Of a stretch of DNA of 6,803 nucleotides, positions 1 through 5,900 are shown one piece after another. Under the pieces are notes generated by a model. That model made no database searches and was not told where the DNA came from. It worked only from the letters and a program-made list of their open reading frames with translations. This DNA is from Chloroflexota bacterium (GTDB lineage Bacteria; Chloroflexota; Dehalococcoidia; GIF9; AB-539-J10), in the NCBI GenBank assembly GCA_020346965.1, contig CP070793.1, positions 869,082 through 875,884 on the forward strand. The letters run 5' to 3'. Made by a program: the position numbers and the translations under genes. The number at the start of each line of letters is the position of its first letter. Within the stretch, counting starts at the first letter, position 1.

Positions 1-1532
1 ACGGTGCCGTCGGTCTTAAGACCTACCGTGTGATAGCGGCCTGCGGCGACCCAGATGATGTCTGTCCAGGTGCCGACATTGCACTGCCCGTACCCGGTGT
101 CTCCCACGGCGACCACGGTGCCGTCGGTCTTAAGCCCCACCGTGTGATAGGCGCCTGCGGCCACCTGCGTGATGCCCGTCCAGCTGTCGGTATCGCACTG
201 CCCATCACCGTTCCATCCCACGGCGACCACGGTGCCGTCGGTCTCAAGCCCCACCGTGTGATAGTCACCCGCGGCGATTTGGGTGGTGTCCGTCCAGTCG
301 CCGGCATCACATTGCCCGTCGTAGTTGACTCCCGCGGCGATCACAGTGCCGTCGGTCTCGAGCCCCACCGTGTGATAGGCGCCTGCGGCCACCTGGGTGA
401 CGCCCGTCCAGTCGCCGACATCACATTGCCCGTCGTAGTTCCACCCCGCAGCGACCACGGTCCCATCGTTCTCGAGCCCCACCGTGTGATAGCCGCCTGC
501 GGCCACCTCGGTGATGCCCGTCCAGCTCCCGACATCACATTGCCCGTCGTCGTTCCATCCCACAGCGACCACGCTGTCGTCGTTCTCGAGCCCCACCGTA
601 TGATAGCCGCCTGCGGCCACCTGAGTGATGCCCATCCAGTTGCCTACATCACATTGCCCATCATAGTTCCATCCCACAGCCACCACGGTGCCGTCATTCT
701 CGAGCCCCACCGTGTGATAGCGGCCCGCAGTGACCTGATCGATGCCCATCCAGTCGCTGATGTTGCACTGCCCAAAGTAGCCGTCTCCCACGGCGACAAC
801 GGTGCCGTCGGTCTTGAGCCCCACCGTATGATAGTCACCCGCAGCGACCTGGGTGATGCCCGTCCAACCGTTGATGTCACACTGCCCATCGTCGTTCCAC
901 CCCACAGCGACCACGGTGCCGTTGGATTTAACCCCCACTGTATGATACGCGCCTGCGGCCACCCGTTCGATGTCCGTCCAGTCGCCGACGTCACATTGTC
1001 CATCGTCGTTCATACCCACCGCGACCACGGTACCATTGGACTTAAGCCCCACTGTATGACAGGCGCCTGCGGTGGCCTGTATGATGTCGGTCCAGCCGTT
1101 GACGTCACACTGGCTGTACCCGTTGTCTCCTACGGCGACCACCCTGCCGTCGGATTTAACCCCCACTGTGTGAAAGCAGCCTGCGGCGACCTTCGCGATG
1201 TCCGTCCAGTTGCCGACATTGCACTGCCCGTCGTCGTTCATACCCACGGCGACCACGGTTCCATCGGATTTAACCCCCACTGTGTGAAAGCAGCCTGCGG
1301 CGACCTTCGTGATGTCCGTCCAGTTGCCGACATTACACTGCCCGTCGTCGTTCATACCCACGGCGACCACGGTTCCGTCGGACTTAATCCCCATCGTGTG
1401 ATAGTCACCTGCAGTGACCTGGGTGATGGCCGTCCAGCTGCCGACGTTACACTGCCCATGGTCGTTATCTCCCAAGGCGACCACGGTACCGTTGGACTTA
1501 ACCCCCACTGTATGATAGGCGCCTGCGGCGAC
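1..1532 (-). repeat. Tandem array of 114-bp coding repeats (RCC1-type)
   Basis: The tandem repeat has period exactly 114 bp (38 codons). The plus-strand anchor GTGTGATAG or a close variant occurs at 28, 142, 256, 370, 484, 598, 712, 826, 940, 1054, 1168, 1282, 1396 and 1510, always 114 apart, so no indel has survived across 13 periods. In gene order, units start at 1532, 1418, 1304 and so on down to 50. N-terminal units tend to carry GVKSD or GVKSN, middle units GLEND or GLETD, and the last units GLKTD. This suggests growth by local duplication of neighbouring units. The array continues past the left edge. Confidence 0.95.
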
Positions 1533-1655
1533 CATGGGGGTGTATTCGGGCTCACCGTCACAGCCTATCATCCCGGCAATTGAGGCTGCTAGAACCAAAA
1601 AGATGATAAATCTTGCCGAGTAACGGTCTCCCTTCCAACCAGATATTATCTTCAT
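1..1655 (-). CDS. RCC1-repeat lipoprotein, partial (runs off left edge)
   Basis: No stop occurs from the ATG at 1655-1653 to the window edge, giving 551 visible codons; the C-terminus is missing. AAGGA at 1668-1664 sits 8 bases before the ATG and decides the start. Residues 1-31 are a lipoprotein signal peptide: a basic N-region (MKIISGWKGDRYSAR), a hydrophobic core, and lipobox MIG-C with Cys32. After a short linker to residue 41 the protein is all repeat: 13 full 38-residue units plus 16 residues of a fourteenth. The unit pattern is VAAGxYHTVG, then KxDGTVVAVG, GQC and an invariant W, which is the signature of RCC1/alpha-tubulin-suppressor beta-propeller repeats. RCC1 blades are usually about 50 residues or more, so these are a short variant. 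The family folds as seven-bladed propellers; 14 or more units could make two. The inferred role is a membrane-anchored extracytoplasmic binding protein with unknown ligand. Every full unit carries one Cys at the GQC position. Confidence 0.9.
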   Translation of the reverse strand, partial: MKIISGWKGDRYSARFIIFLVLAASIAGMIGCDGEPEYTPMVAAGAYHTVGVKSNGTVVALGDNDHGQCNVGSWTAITQVTAGDYHTMGIKSDGTVVAVGMNDDGQCNVGNWTDITKVAAGCFHTVGVKSDGTVVAVGMNDDGQCNVGNWTDIAKVAAGCFHTVGVKSDGRVVAVGDNGYSQCDVNGWTDIIQATAGACHTVGLKSNGTVVAVGMNDDGQCDVGDWTDIERVAAGAYHTVGVKSNGTVVAVGWNDDGQCDINGWTGITQVAAGDYHTVGLKTDGTVVAVGDGYFGQCNISDWMGIDQVTAGRYHTVGLENDGTVVAVGWNYDGQCDVGNWMGITQVAAGGYHTVGLENDDSVVAVGWNDDGQCDVGSWTGITEVAAGGYHTVGLENDGTVVAAGWNYDGQCDVGDWTGVTQVAAGAYHTVGLETDGTVIAAGVNYDGQCDAGDWTDTTQIAAGDYHTVGLETDGTVVAVGWNGDGQCDTDSWTGITQVAAGAYHTVGLKTDGTVVAVGDTGYGQCNVGTWTDIIWVAAGRYHTVGLKTDGT

Positions 1656-1715
1656 ACTCGGCTTCCTTATAATTAGAGTAACAGGGCTCCTTTTGATCGG
1701 CTTTTCAGTAATTCA

Positions 1716-1721
1716 ATTATA
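1716..1721 (-). promoter_or_regulatory. Candidate -10 box for the RCC1 lipoprotein gene
   Basis: Read on the minus strand this is a perfect TATAAT. It would start transcription near 1708, leaving a leader of about 50 bases before the ATG at 1655. The hexamer 17 bases upstream (TTCTCT, 1744-1739) matches the -35 consensus at only three of six positions, so the call rests on the -10 box and its placement. Confidence 0.4.
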
Positions 1722-2050
1722 CCCCTAAGTAACCTCAGAGAGAAGGTCTATCCATGCCCCCATTTGGTTAACCCATTTAGTAAGGCTTTGGTCACTCGTG
1801 CAAATCCAGCCGCTGCCAGTTTCCATATTAGGGGCTGGAATCAAAAGACTAGGATCTGCGGCAGAAGCACGTGCCAGTACGTTATCTATCCCAACCTCTC
1901 CTGGCCACTGAAAGCCCTTAGCCGGACCGAACCGCTGGCAGGTCCATTACCCTGCACGATTAGAGAAAATGTTAGGTTGGTCCGATTGAACGATGCCATG
2001 AATAGTGATTGAAGAAGTAAGAAATGGGAGGATAAGTTAGTTTAAGTTTA
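1722..2050. other. Divergent intergenic region, no supported gene
   Basis: This gene-free stretch lies between the two divergent promoters. An 82-codon plus-strand frame opens at a TTG (1764), but it has no Shine-Dalgarno site and its product shows nothing recognisable, so I do not call it. Visible symmetries are the palindrome GGTTAACC at 1766-1773, the pair GGACC/GGTCC at 1924-1928 and 1941-1945, and the pair CCAACCT/AGGTTGG at 1891-1897 and 1974-1980. These could be protein sites or RNA stems, or chance. I see no RNA gene, insertion sequence or attachment site. Confidence 0.5.
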
Positions 2051-2080
2051 TTGACAAATCATTGGCGCGGGTGGTAAAAT
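2051..2080 (+). promoter_or_regulatory. Strong sigma-A/sigma-70-type promoter for the VWA gene
   Basis: A perfect -35 TTGACA (2051-2056), an 18-base spacer and -10 TAAAAT (2075-2080) preceded by TG at 2072-2073, which makes an extended -10. Transcription should start at about 2087-2091, giving an untranslated leader of about 410 bases before the ATG at 2501. It is the best promoter match in the window. Confidence 0.75.
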
Positions 2081-2108
2081 AGTTCTTTTGAGACTATTTA
2101 AGAATAGT
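2078..2108. repeat. Three AATAGT/ACTATT half-sites around the -10 and start site
   Basis: AATAGT (2078-2083), ACTATT (2093-2098) and AATAGT (2103-2108) alternate in orientation. The first overlaps the -10 box. The second and third form a 6-bp inverted repeat with a 4-base loop at the 5' end of the predicted transcript. This could be an operator at the promoter or a 5' stabilising hairpin. The region is A+T-rich, so chance is possible. Confidence 0.3.
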
Positions 2109-2198
2109 ATCTGTAAGGGGGGGTATCTGGGAAAGTCGTCTATGTAAGAAATAACGCAGGAGCAAAGGACATAATTTCTGGGGGTGTAGGAAGGCAGA

Positions 2199-2289
2199 GT
2201 TATTAGTTGGTCGCTTGAGCTCTACGGAGTAAATAGCGACCATAGCTGTTTCAGGTCCCTATTCCTGTTCAGACGGAGGGAGTGATAAC
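2199..2289 (+). ncRNA. Possible three-way-junction RNA domain within the leader
   Basis: Stem P1 pairs GTTATTA (2199-2205) with TGATAAC (2283-2289), with one G-U pair. Stem P2 pairs TGGTCGCT (2208-2215) with AGCGACCA (2235-2242), all Watson-Crick, and is capped by an inner hairpin GCTC-TACG-GAGT (2219-2230); C(UACG)G is a UNCG-type stable tetraloop. Stem P3 pairs TCCC (2256-2259) with GGGA (2278-2281), then TCC (2263-2265) with GGA (2275-2277). The P1-P2 and P3-P1 linkers are only 2 bases and 1 base, and the P2-P3 linker is 13 bases. P2 is the most secure element. The whole junction is inference. Confidence 0.35.
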
Positions 2290-2383
2290 CAGGCAATTAC
2301 CATTATAGGACACAGCTGCGGTACCCCAAGTCGAGGGGAGGTGAGGCAAACGCTGGAGGGCTTACCTCGAGCTTTTGGCAAAG

Positions 2384-2500
2384 ATGAAGGCGGATGCTGA
2401 TACTTCGAGCCGCACGAAGGGGGTGATAGCAAGCAAAACAGAGGGATTGGTTAATAGATTGAACAAGAGCGAAGTTTATGTCAAAAAAGGAGGAACCTAG
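2384..2500 (+). CDS. Possible 38-codon upstream reading frame abutting the VWA start
   Basis: ATG at 2384 opens a frame of 38 codons ending in TAG at 2498-2500, directly against the VWA ATG at 2501 and in the same frame. The product would be hydrophilic and basic (MKADADTSSR at its start, VKKGGT at its end). No Shine-Dalgarno site precedes 2384, and the VWA Shine-Dalgarno lies inside this frame. It could be a translationally coupled leader peptide, but a chance frame in a leader is the likelier reading. Confidence 0.15.
   Translation: MKADADTSSRTKGVIASKTEGLVNRLNKSEVYVKKGGT
2488..2493 (+). promoter_or_regulatory. Ribosome binding site of the VWA gene
   Basis: A full AGGAGG lies 7 bases before the ATG at 2501 in an A-rich context. 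It fixes this start and predicts efficient translation unless the leader masks it. Confidence 0.85.
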
Positions 2501-3991
2501 ATGAAGAAAGCAAGATTAATAGCAGGCTTGTTTGTGACTGCGCTATTGACCCTAGGGCTGGTATTGCCGGCAGTGGCACAGGTAGAGCCACCAACGGTGA
2601 TGGATGAACTGGCGCCCGGGGGGTCGATGACGATGACCAAGGAGGTGACTACGCCGCCCATCCCACCGAATCCAGACATCTATTTCATGTGTGATACCAC
2701 GGGGAGCATGGGGCCCATAATTGCAGCAATGCAGACTGACGCTGGCGCCATCATGGCCGATATCGTTACAGCTCAACCGACCGCCCAGTTCGGCGTGGGT
2801 AACTACAAGGACTTCCCCTATGATCCGTATGCCTTCCAGCACCAGCAGAGCATCACCGATGATACGGCTGCGGTGTCGACCGCCATCGCTGCCTGGGGAG
2901 CTGGCGGTGGCAGCGATTGGCCAGAGGGACAATTCTACGCTCTGGACCGCCTCGCCGAAGGCACCGGCATTGGCTGGCGGGATATCGGGACCAAGATAGT
3001 GGTCTGGTTCGGGGATTCCCCGGCCCATGACCCGGTGCCGACGGCGGCCACCGGTCTGGGCTATACCATCACCGAGGCCACGGTCACTGCTGATCTGGTA
3101 GCCGCGGGCATCAAGGTGATCGCCATCAGCTGGGACAGCGGGCCCGGGTCTCCTTATCGCGATGGTCTAGACGATGACCCCAATGTCGCCGGCGGTGACT
3201 ACGCAGCCTTCTATGGCATCGTAGAGGACGGGAGCGCGGGGCAGGCTAGCCGTATAGCCGCAGCAACCGGCGGGGCATACCTCTTTGCCGCCACTCCCGC
3301 GGAGGCAGTTGCAGCTGTCCTAGAGGGTATTGAGCAACTGACTACCGACGTCTGGTGGGAAGTGGAGGCTGACCCTGGCCTCACAGTGGAACTTGAGCCT
3401 GCCGTTCACTATGATGTCGCCGGGGACACCACGGTGGAGTTTGAAGAGACGATCGCTTTGGACGATGACGCGCCGCAGTGTCATACACTCAATGCCACGG
3501 TCACATTCTACGCTAACGAATACCCTGAAGAAGGAGCAGTAATTGGCGAACAGGCGATCTCTATCCACGTGGCGGACATTACGCCTCCGGAGGTGTGGTG
3601 CGTCGAGAGCGTGAACCCGCACGGGAAGAACATACCACCCGCTGGCAGTACCACCCTTCCTGGCTCCAAGGGCGGAAGGAACGAGGACGGCTTCTACCAG
3701 CTCTGGGCTGAGGACAACTGTGATGAGGATCCACTCATTTTTGTCGGTTACTGGGACCTGGATACAGGGATCATTTGGCTTGAATTCGGTCCCTTCGGCA
3801 GCGGAGTTGTGGTCAAGTTCACCGAGGACGCGGACGCTACTCCTGAGTGCAAGAAGATGGGTAGCTCCAAGGGGCAGGCAGGGGCAGTGGCACATCATAT
3901 CATCCTGCCCGGCGAGCCAGTTGTGGTAGCTGTTGACGCTGCAGGCAACGCGGCGTTTTTCCCTTGTTTTGTGCCGCCTCCTCCCAAGTAG
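2501..3991 (+). CDS. Secreted VWA-domain protein with cysteine-bearing C-terminal region
   Basis: The product is 496 residues with a complete start and stop. Residues 1-26 are a Sec signal peptide (MKKARLIAG, hydrophobic core, cleavage at AVA|Q). The VWA domain spans about residues 57-285. DTTGSM at 65-70 is the MIDAS D-x-T/S-x-S motif, GVGNYKDF follows at 98-105, SDWPEG at 138-143 is the second metal loop, and VVWFGDSPAHDP (167-178) supplies the third, with Asp172. These resemble integrin-beta-like VWA domains, which bind proteins through a divalent metal. Residues about 286-360 look like a beta-sandwich. Residues 361-496 form a separate region starting TPPEVWC and containing AEDNCDED (403-410); Cys327, 367, 407, 450 and 489 could form disulfides. 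The protein ends in PPPPK with no membrane segment, LPXTG or other anchor, so it is probably released or held non-covalently. An adhesion or matrix-binding role is inference. It is monocistronic, with its own promoter and terminator, and divergent from the lipoprotein gene. Confidence 0.9.
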   Translation: MKKARLIAGLFVTALLTLGLVLPAVAQVEPPTVMDELAPGGSMTMTKEVTTPPIPPNPDIYFMCDTTGSMGPIIAAMQTDAGAIMADIVTAQPTAQFGVGNYKDFPYDPYAFQHQQSITDDTAAVSTAIAAWGAGGGSDWPEGQFYALDRLAEGTGIGWRDIGTKIVVWFGDSPAHDPVPTAATGLGYTITEATVTADLVAAGIKVIAISWDSGPGSPYRDGLDDDPNVAGGDYAAFYGIVEDGSAGQASRIAAATGGAYLFAATPAEAVAAVLEGIEQLTTDVWWEVEADPGLTVELEPAVHYDVAGDTTVEFEETIALDDDAPQCHTLNATVTFYANEYPEEGAVIGEQAISIHVADITPPEVWCVESVNPHGKNIPPAGSTTLPGSKGGRNEDGFYQLWAEDNCDEDPLIFVGYWDLDTGIIWLEFGPFGSGVVVKFTEDADATPECKKMGSSKGQAGAVAHHIILPGEPVVVAVDAAGNAAFFPCFVPPPPK

Positions 3992-4029
3992 GCGAGGCAT
4001 CTGGAATTAAGGACAGCAGTTTGGCGCTG

Positions 4030-4062
4030 GAGGAGGGGATGCCGGGCAGGCATCCCCTCCTT
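4030..4062 (+). terminator. Terminator-like hairpin after the VWA gene
   Basis: GGAGGGGATGCC (4032-4043) pairs perfectly with GGCATCCCCTCC (4049-4060) across a 5-base loop, 12 bp and very G+C-rich. A4031-T4061 extends it by one pair and G4030-T4062 by a wobble. It lies about 40 bases after the VWA stop. The tail TTATCTCC is only weakly U-rich, so termination may be incomplete or the hairpin may mainly protect the 3' end. Read from the minus strand there is no U tract. Confidence 0.65.
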
Positions 4063-4209
4063 ATCTCCATCTGTAGCCACTCCAAAGCTAGAGGTCGAAC
4101 TCTCCGCGGTTACATAACCGATGGACTGAGTGTCGGGTGAACCGCCATCCTATACAACGTCCGTTCTGAGTGAGATTATCAGGTCGTTTCTCTGCCCAGA
4201 ACGAGAAGA

Positions 4210-4239
4210 ACCGAAGCGCTCAGGACTCAGGCTTTCGGT
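4210..4239 (-). terminator. Candidate terminator of the polA-GNAT-mutM cluster
   Basis: On the minus strand ACCGAA and GC (4239-4231, with one bulged A at 4233) pair with GC and TTCGGT (4217-4210) over a 13-base loop. The pyrimidine-rich tail TCTTCTCGTTCT follows. The stem starts 14 bases after the mutM stop at 4254. The position and tail fit an intrinsic terminator; the bulge and broken U tract make it moderate. Confidence 0.4.
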
Positions 4240-4253
4240 GATAGAAGGGGCGT

Positions 4254-5069
4254 CTAGGACACTATCGGCTGGCATGAGGGGCAGAAGTAGCTACCCCGGT
4301 TCTGTACCACACATCGTTCGATAGTGTTGTTGCAAAGGGCGCAGGGTTCGCCTCTCCTATGAGCAACCTTAAAATCAAAATGGGCAGCGCCTAGCTCGCC
4401 CTCGGGGCGAACGTAGGTATCCACGCTGGCACCTTTGTTGCTGATGGCTGCCTCCAGAACTCTACGGATGCAATTATGCAAAGTGCGCACTTCTGCGGGC
4501 GATAAATTATTGGCTTTCCTCAGGGGGTTAATACGGGCGGCAAACAGGGCTTCATCAGCATACATATTACCGATTCCGGCGACAATACCCTGATCTAGAA
4601 GTGCCGCTTTTATGGGGATGTGATGCCGGCTTAATCTCTGCCGCAAAACGTTTGGCGTAAACCTTTTATCGAGCGGCTCGGGACCCAGCTTGCGGACCAC
4701 AGCATCGGCATCGTCTACCAGTCGTATCAATCCCAGTCGGCGTCGGTCATTGAACACGAGACGATACCCGTTGGACAGGTGAAAAATCGCCCGGGCATAG
4801 TGATCCGTAGCCTTGGGATTTAACAGCAAGCTGCCGGTCATCCTGAGATGCATAATCAGTGACCTGCCATTCGATAGGTGAAAGATAAGATATTTCCCCC
4901 GCCGTTCCAAACTTTCTATCTTCTGCCCGGTTAACCGACGGCGTACTTCTTCAGCAGAATCACCGCATACCAGTTTGGAATCAAGGATGGTAACTTGAGT
5001 GAAGCTTTGCCCCACGACCCGGGGCGAAAGCTCGATCTTAATCGTCTCTACCTCAGGCAGTTCAGGCAT
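4254..5069 (-). CDS. mutM: Formamidopyrimidine-DNA glycosylase (MutM/Fpg)
   Basis: This bifunctional glycosylase/AP lyase removes 8-oxoguanine and formamidopyrimidines from oxidised DNA in base excision repair. The 271 residues are the usual full length. The start MPELPEVETI gives the catalytic N-terminal Pro2 and Glu3 after Met removal. Lys59 in RRGKYLIF is the conserved lysine, HLRMTGS (74-80) holds the intercalating Met, and GIGNMYADE (165-173) is the helix-two-turn-helix signature with Asn168. A zinc finger C243-x2-C246-x16-C263-x2-C266 carries Arg258 in QNRGSYFCPSC. One oddity is that the usual RRFG wedge reads RRRLG (109-113), with Leu112 in place of the Phe that normally fills the helix opposite the damage. 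No strong Shine-Dalgarno precedes the ATG, and the gene starts 27 bases after the GNAT stop, so co-transcription with the GNAT gene is likely. Confidence 0.96.
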   Translation of the reverse strand: MPELPEVETIKIELSPRVVGQSFTQVTILDSKLVCGDSAEEVRRRLTGQKIESLERRGKYLIFHLSNGRSLIMHLRMTGSLLLNPKATDHYARAIFHLSNGYRLVFNDRRRLGLIRLVDDADAVVRKLGPEPLDKRFTPNVLRQRLSRHHIPIKAALLDQGIVAGIGNMYADEALFAARINPLRKANNLSPAEVRTLHNCIRRVLEAAISNKGASVDTYVRPEGELGAAHFDFKVAHRRGEPCALCNNTIERCVVQNRGSYFCPSCQPIVS

Positions 5070-5096
5070 CTCTTGAGTCTCTCTGTCCGGCCCCGT

Positions 5097-5900
5097 CTAC
5101 TTTAGCGCCGTCTTGACTTCTTTCTGGAAGTCGTCTTTATCGAGGACACAGGATTTGATGAGCTTAGTATTTACAAGGCAGGTTCCGACAGCAGCATTTC
5201 GTTTCTTCACCTCTTCAGGTTCTTCGAACGAATCTATCCACCTGATAGGAACTTCCGGGCATATCTCTCTTATATACTTCTCCATTCTCTTGAGGAAGTA
5301 GGCGTAGGTGGCAGGGCAGGAATCAGGGCCGGAAACAATCACAACCTTATCGCTATCCTCATCCTGAGGAACATACCTGACTTCTTTCTTGGCAGCAGGC
5401 TTGTAGACAAAACCTGGCTGCAGAGGATAACATAGATGGTCGGGATCTTCCCCTAACTGCTTGAAGCCTTTTCTAGTGAAGAACTCTCGCGCTGTATATT
5501 GTTCGGGTTCTCCGCCGCGAAATGTGGTCGTTACGAGCGCTAACGGCCGCCTGTTGTCAAACCAACTCATTGGCTTCTGCACGTCTTCCATCAAGCCGCC
5601 CAATAGCCGGCTTCCAATGCCTTTTCCCCAATAGCTCTTAACGGCGACATAAATGCAGTCGATATATACAACTCGCTCCTCGGGAGATGGCCGGTACTGG
5701 ATCATCCCAGCTGGATTCCCATTCTCGTAGGCTATTTTGGCGAACGAACCCCATTTGGGTAACATCTCAACAGCCCATTTCTTCTTGTCTTCTATCCCTC
5801 TTAACCAATCAGGGTCATCTCTAAGGCAGGGGAACACACACACCCAACATAAGTCCTCTACATTCTCGTCTGTAACATCCTTGACATTGATTTCCTCCAT
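5097..5900 (-). CDS. GNAT-family N-acetyltransferase with C-terminal thioredoxin-like domain
   Basis: The product has 267 residues from the ATG at 5900; a TTG directly before it (5903) would add one residue. AAGGAGG at 5916-5910 serves either, and I prefer ATG. Residues about 1-165 look like a GNAT fold: IDCIYVAVKSYWGKGIGSRL (80-99) contains the acetyl-CoA pyrophosphate-binding loop GKGIGS after the core strand, and TAREFFTRKGFKQLG (136-150) is the late helix-strand motif. Residues about 185-267 form a second domain: KVVIVSGPDSC, a helix, VPIRWIDSF, then VGTCLVNTKLIKSC and a terminal helix. That order suggests a small thioredoxin-like fold, with single cysteines at 195, 214, 241 and 251 and no CxxC. 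Fusions of this type resemble YoaP-like proteins, which I name only as a possible relative. The substrate is unknown. It lies between polA and mutM on the same strand, but no repair function can be read from it. Confidence 0.8.
   Translation of the reverse strand: MEEINVKDVTDENVEDLCWVCVFPCLRDDPDWLRGIEDKKKWAVEMLPKWGSFAKIAYENGNPAGMIQYRPSPEERVVYIDCIYVAVKSYWGKGIGSRLLGGLMEDVQKPMSWFDNRRPLALVTTTFRGGEPEQYTAREFFTRKGFKQLGEDPDHLCYPLQPGFVYKPAAKKEVRYVPQDEDSDKVVIVSGPDSCPATYAYFLKRMEKYIREICPEVPIRWIDSFEEPEEVKKRNAAVGTCLVNTKLIKSCVLDKDDFQKEVKTALK

Larger units (their letters stand above)
2087..2500 (+). promoter_or_regulatory. Long structured 5' leader of the VWA gene, candidate cis-regulatory RNA
   Basis: About 410 bases separate the predicted start of transcription from the VWA start codon. 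The stretch holds a series of hairpins: a possible three-way junction at 2199-2289, CCCC/GGGG at 2324-2338, an 8-bp stem at 2338-2368, and CTTCG/CGAAG at 2403-2419. A further pairing of TGCGGT (2317-2322) with GCCGCA (2409-2414) could enclose the second group but would exclude the 2403-2419 hairpin. I compared it by eye with the consensus of cyclic-di-GMP, cyclic-di-AMP, TPP, cobalamin, glycine and fluoride riboswitches and found no match. No intrinsic terminator is visible in the leader, so any control would more likely act on translation or mRNA stability. The helices are read by eye without an energy calculation. Confidence 0.4.

Noticed and set aside
1..1532. CRISPR-like or non-coding satellite array
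   Set aside because: The 114-bp units have no short repeat and unique spacer pattern; they are wholly coding and translate to RCC1 blades.
30..1583. 517-codon plus-strand frame with a repetitive product
   Set aside because: It is antisense to the RCC1 lipoprotein gene, has no Shine-Dalgarno, and its openness follows from the 114-bp period of the true coding repeat.
1764..2012. 82-codon plus-strand frame in the intergenic region
   Set aside because: It starts with TTG, has no ribosome binding site, and the product shows no domain, signal or membrane segment.
2147..2180. Resemblance to a cyclic-di-GMP riboswitch core (GAGCAAAGGAC)
   Set aside because: Only a few bases match; the second conserved strand (CGCAAAGCC) and the GNRA-capped arm are absent.
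3320..4000. 226-codon minus-strand frame opposite the VWA gene
   Set aside because: It is a shadow of the VWA coding sequence, which has signal peptide, MIDAS motifs, Shine-Dalgarno and promoter on the plus strand.
4107..4120. Small inverted repeat CGGTT-ACAT-AACCG after the VWA terminator
   Set aside because: Only 5 bp with no U tract on either strand; the hairpins at 4032-4060 and 4210-4239 explain termination better.
4162..4203. Inverted repeat CGTTCTG/CAGAACG between the convergent genes
   Set aside because: Seven pairs over a 28-base loop with no other support; likely chance.
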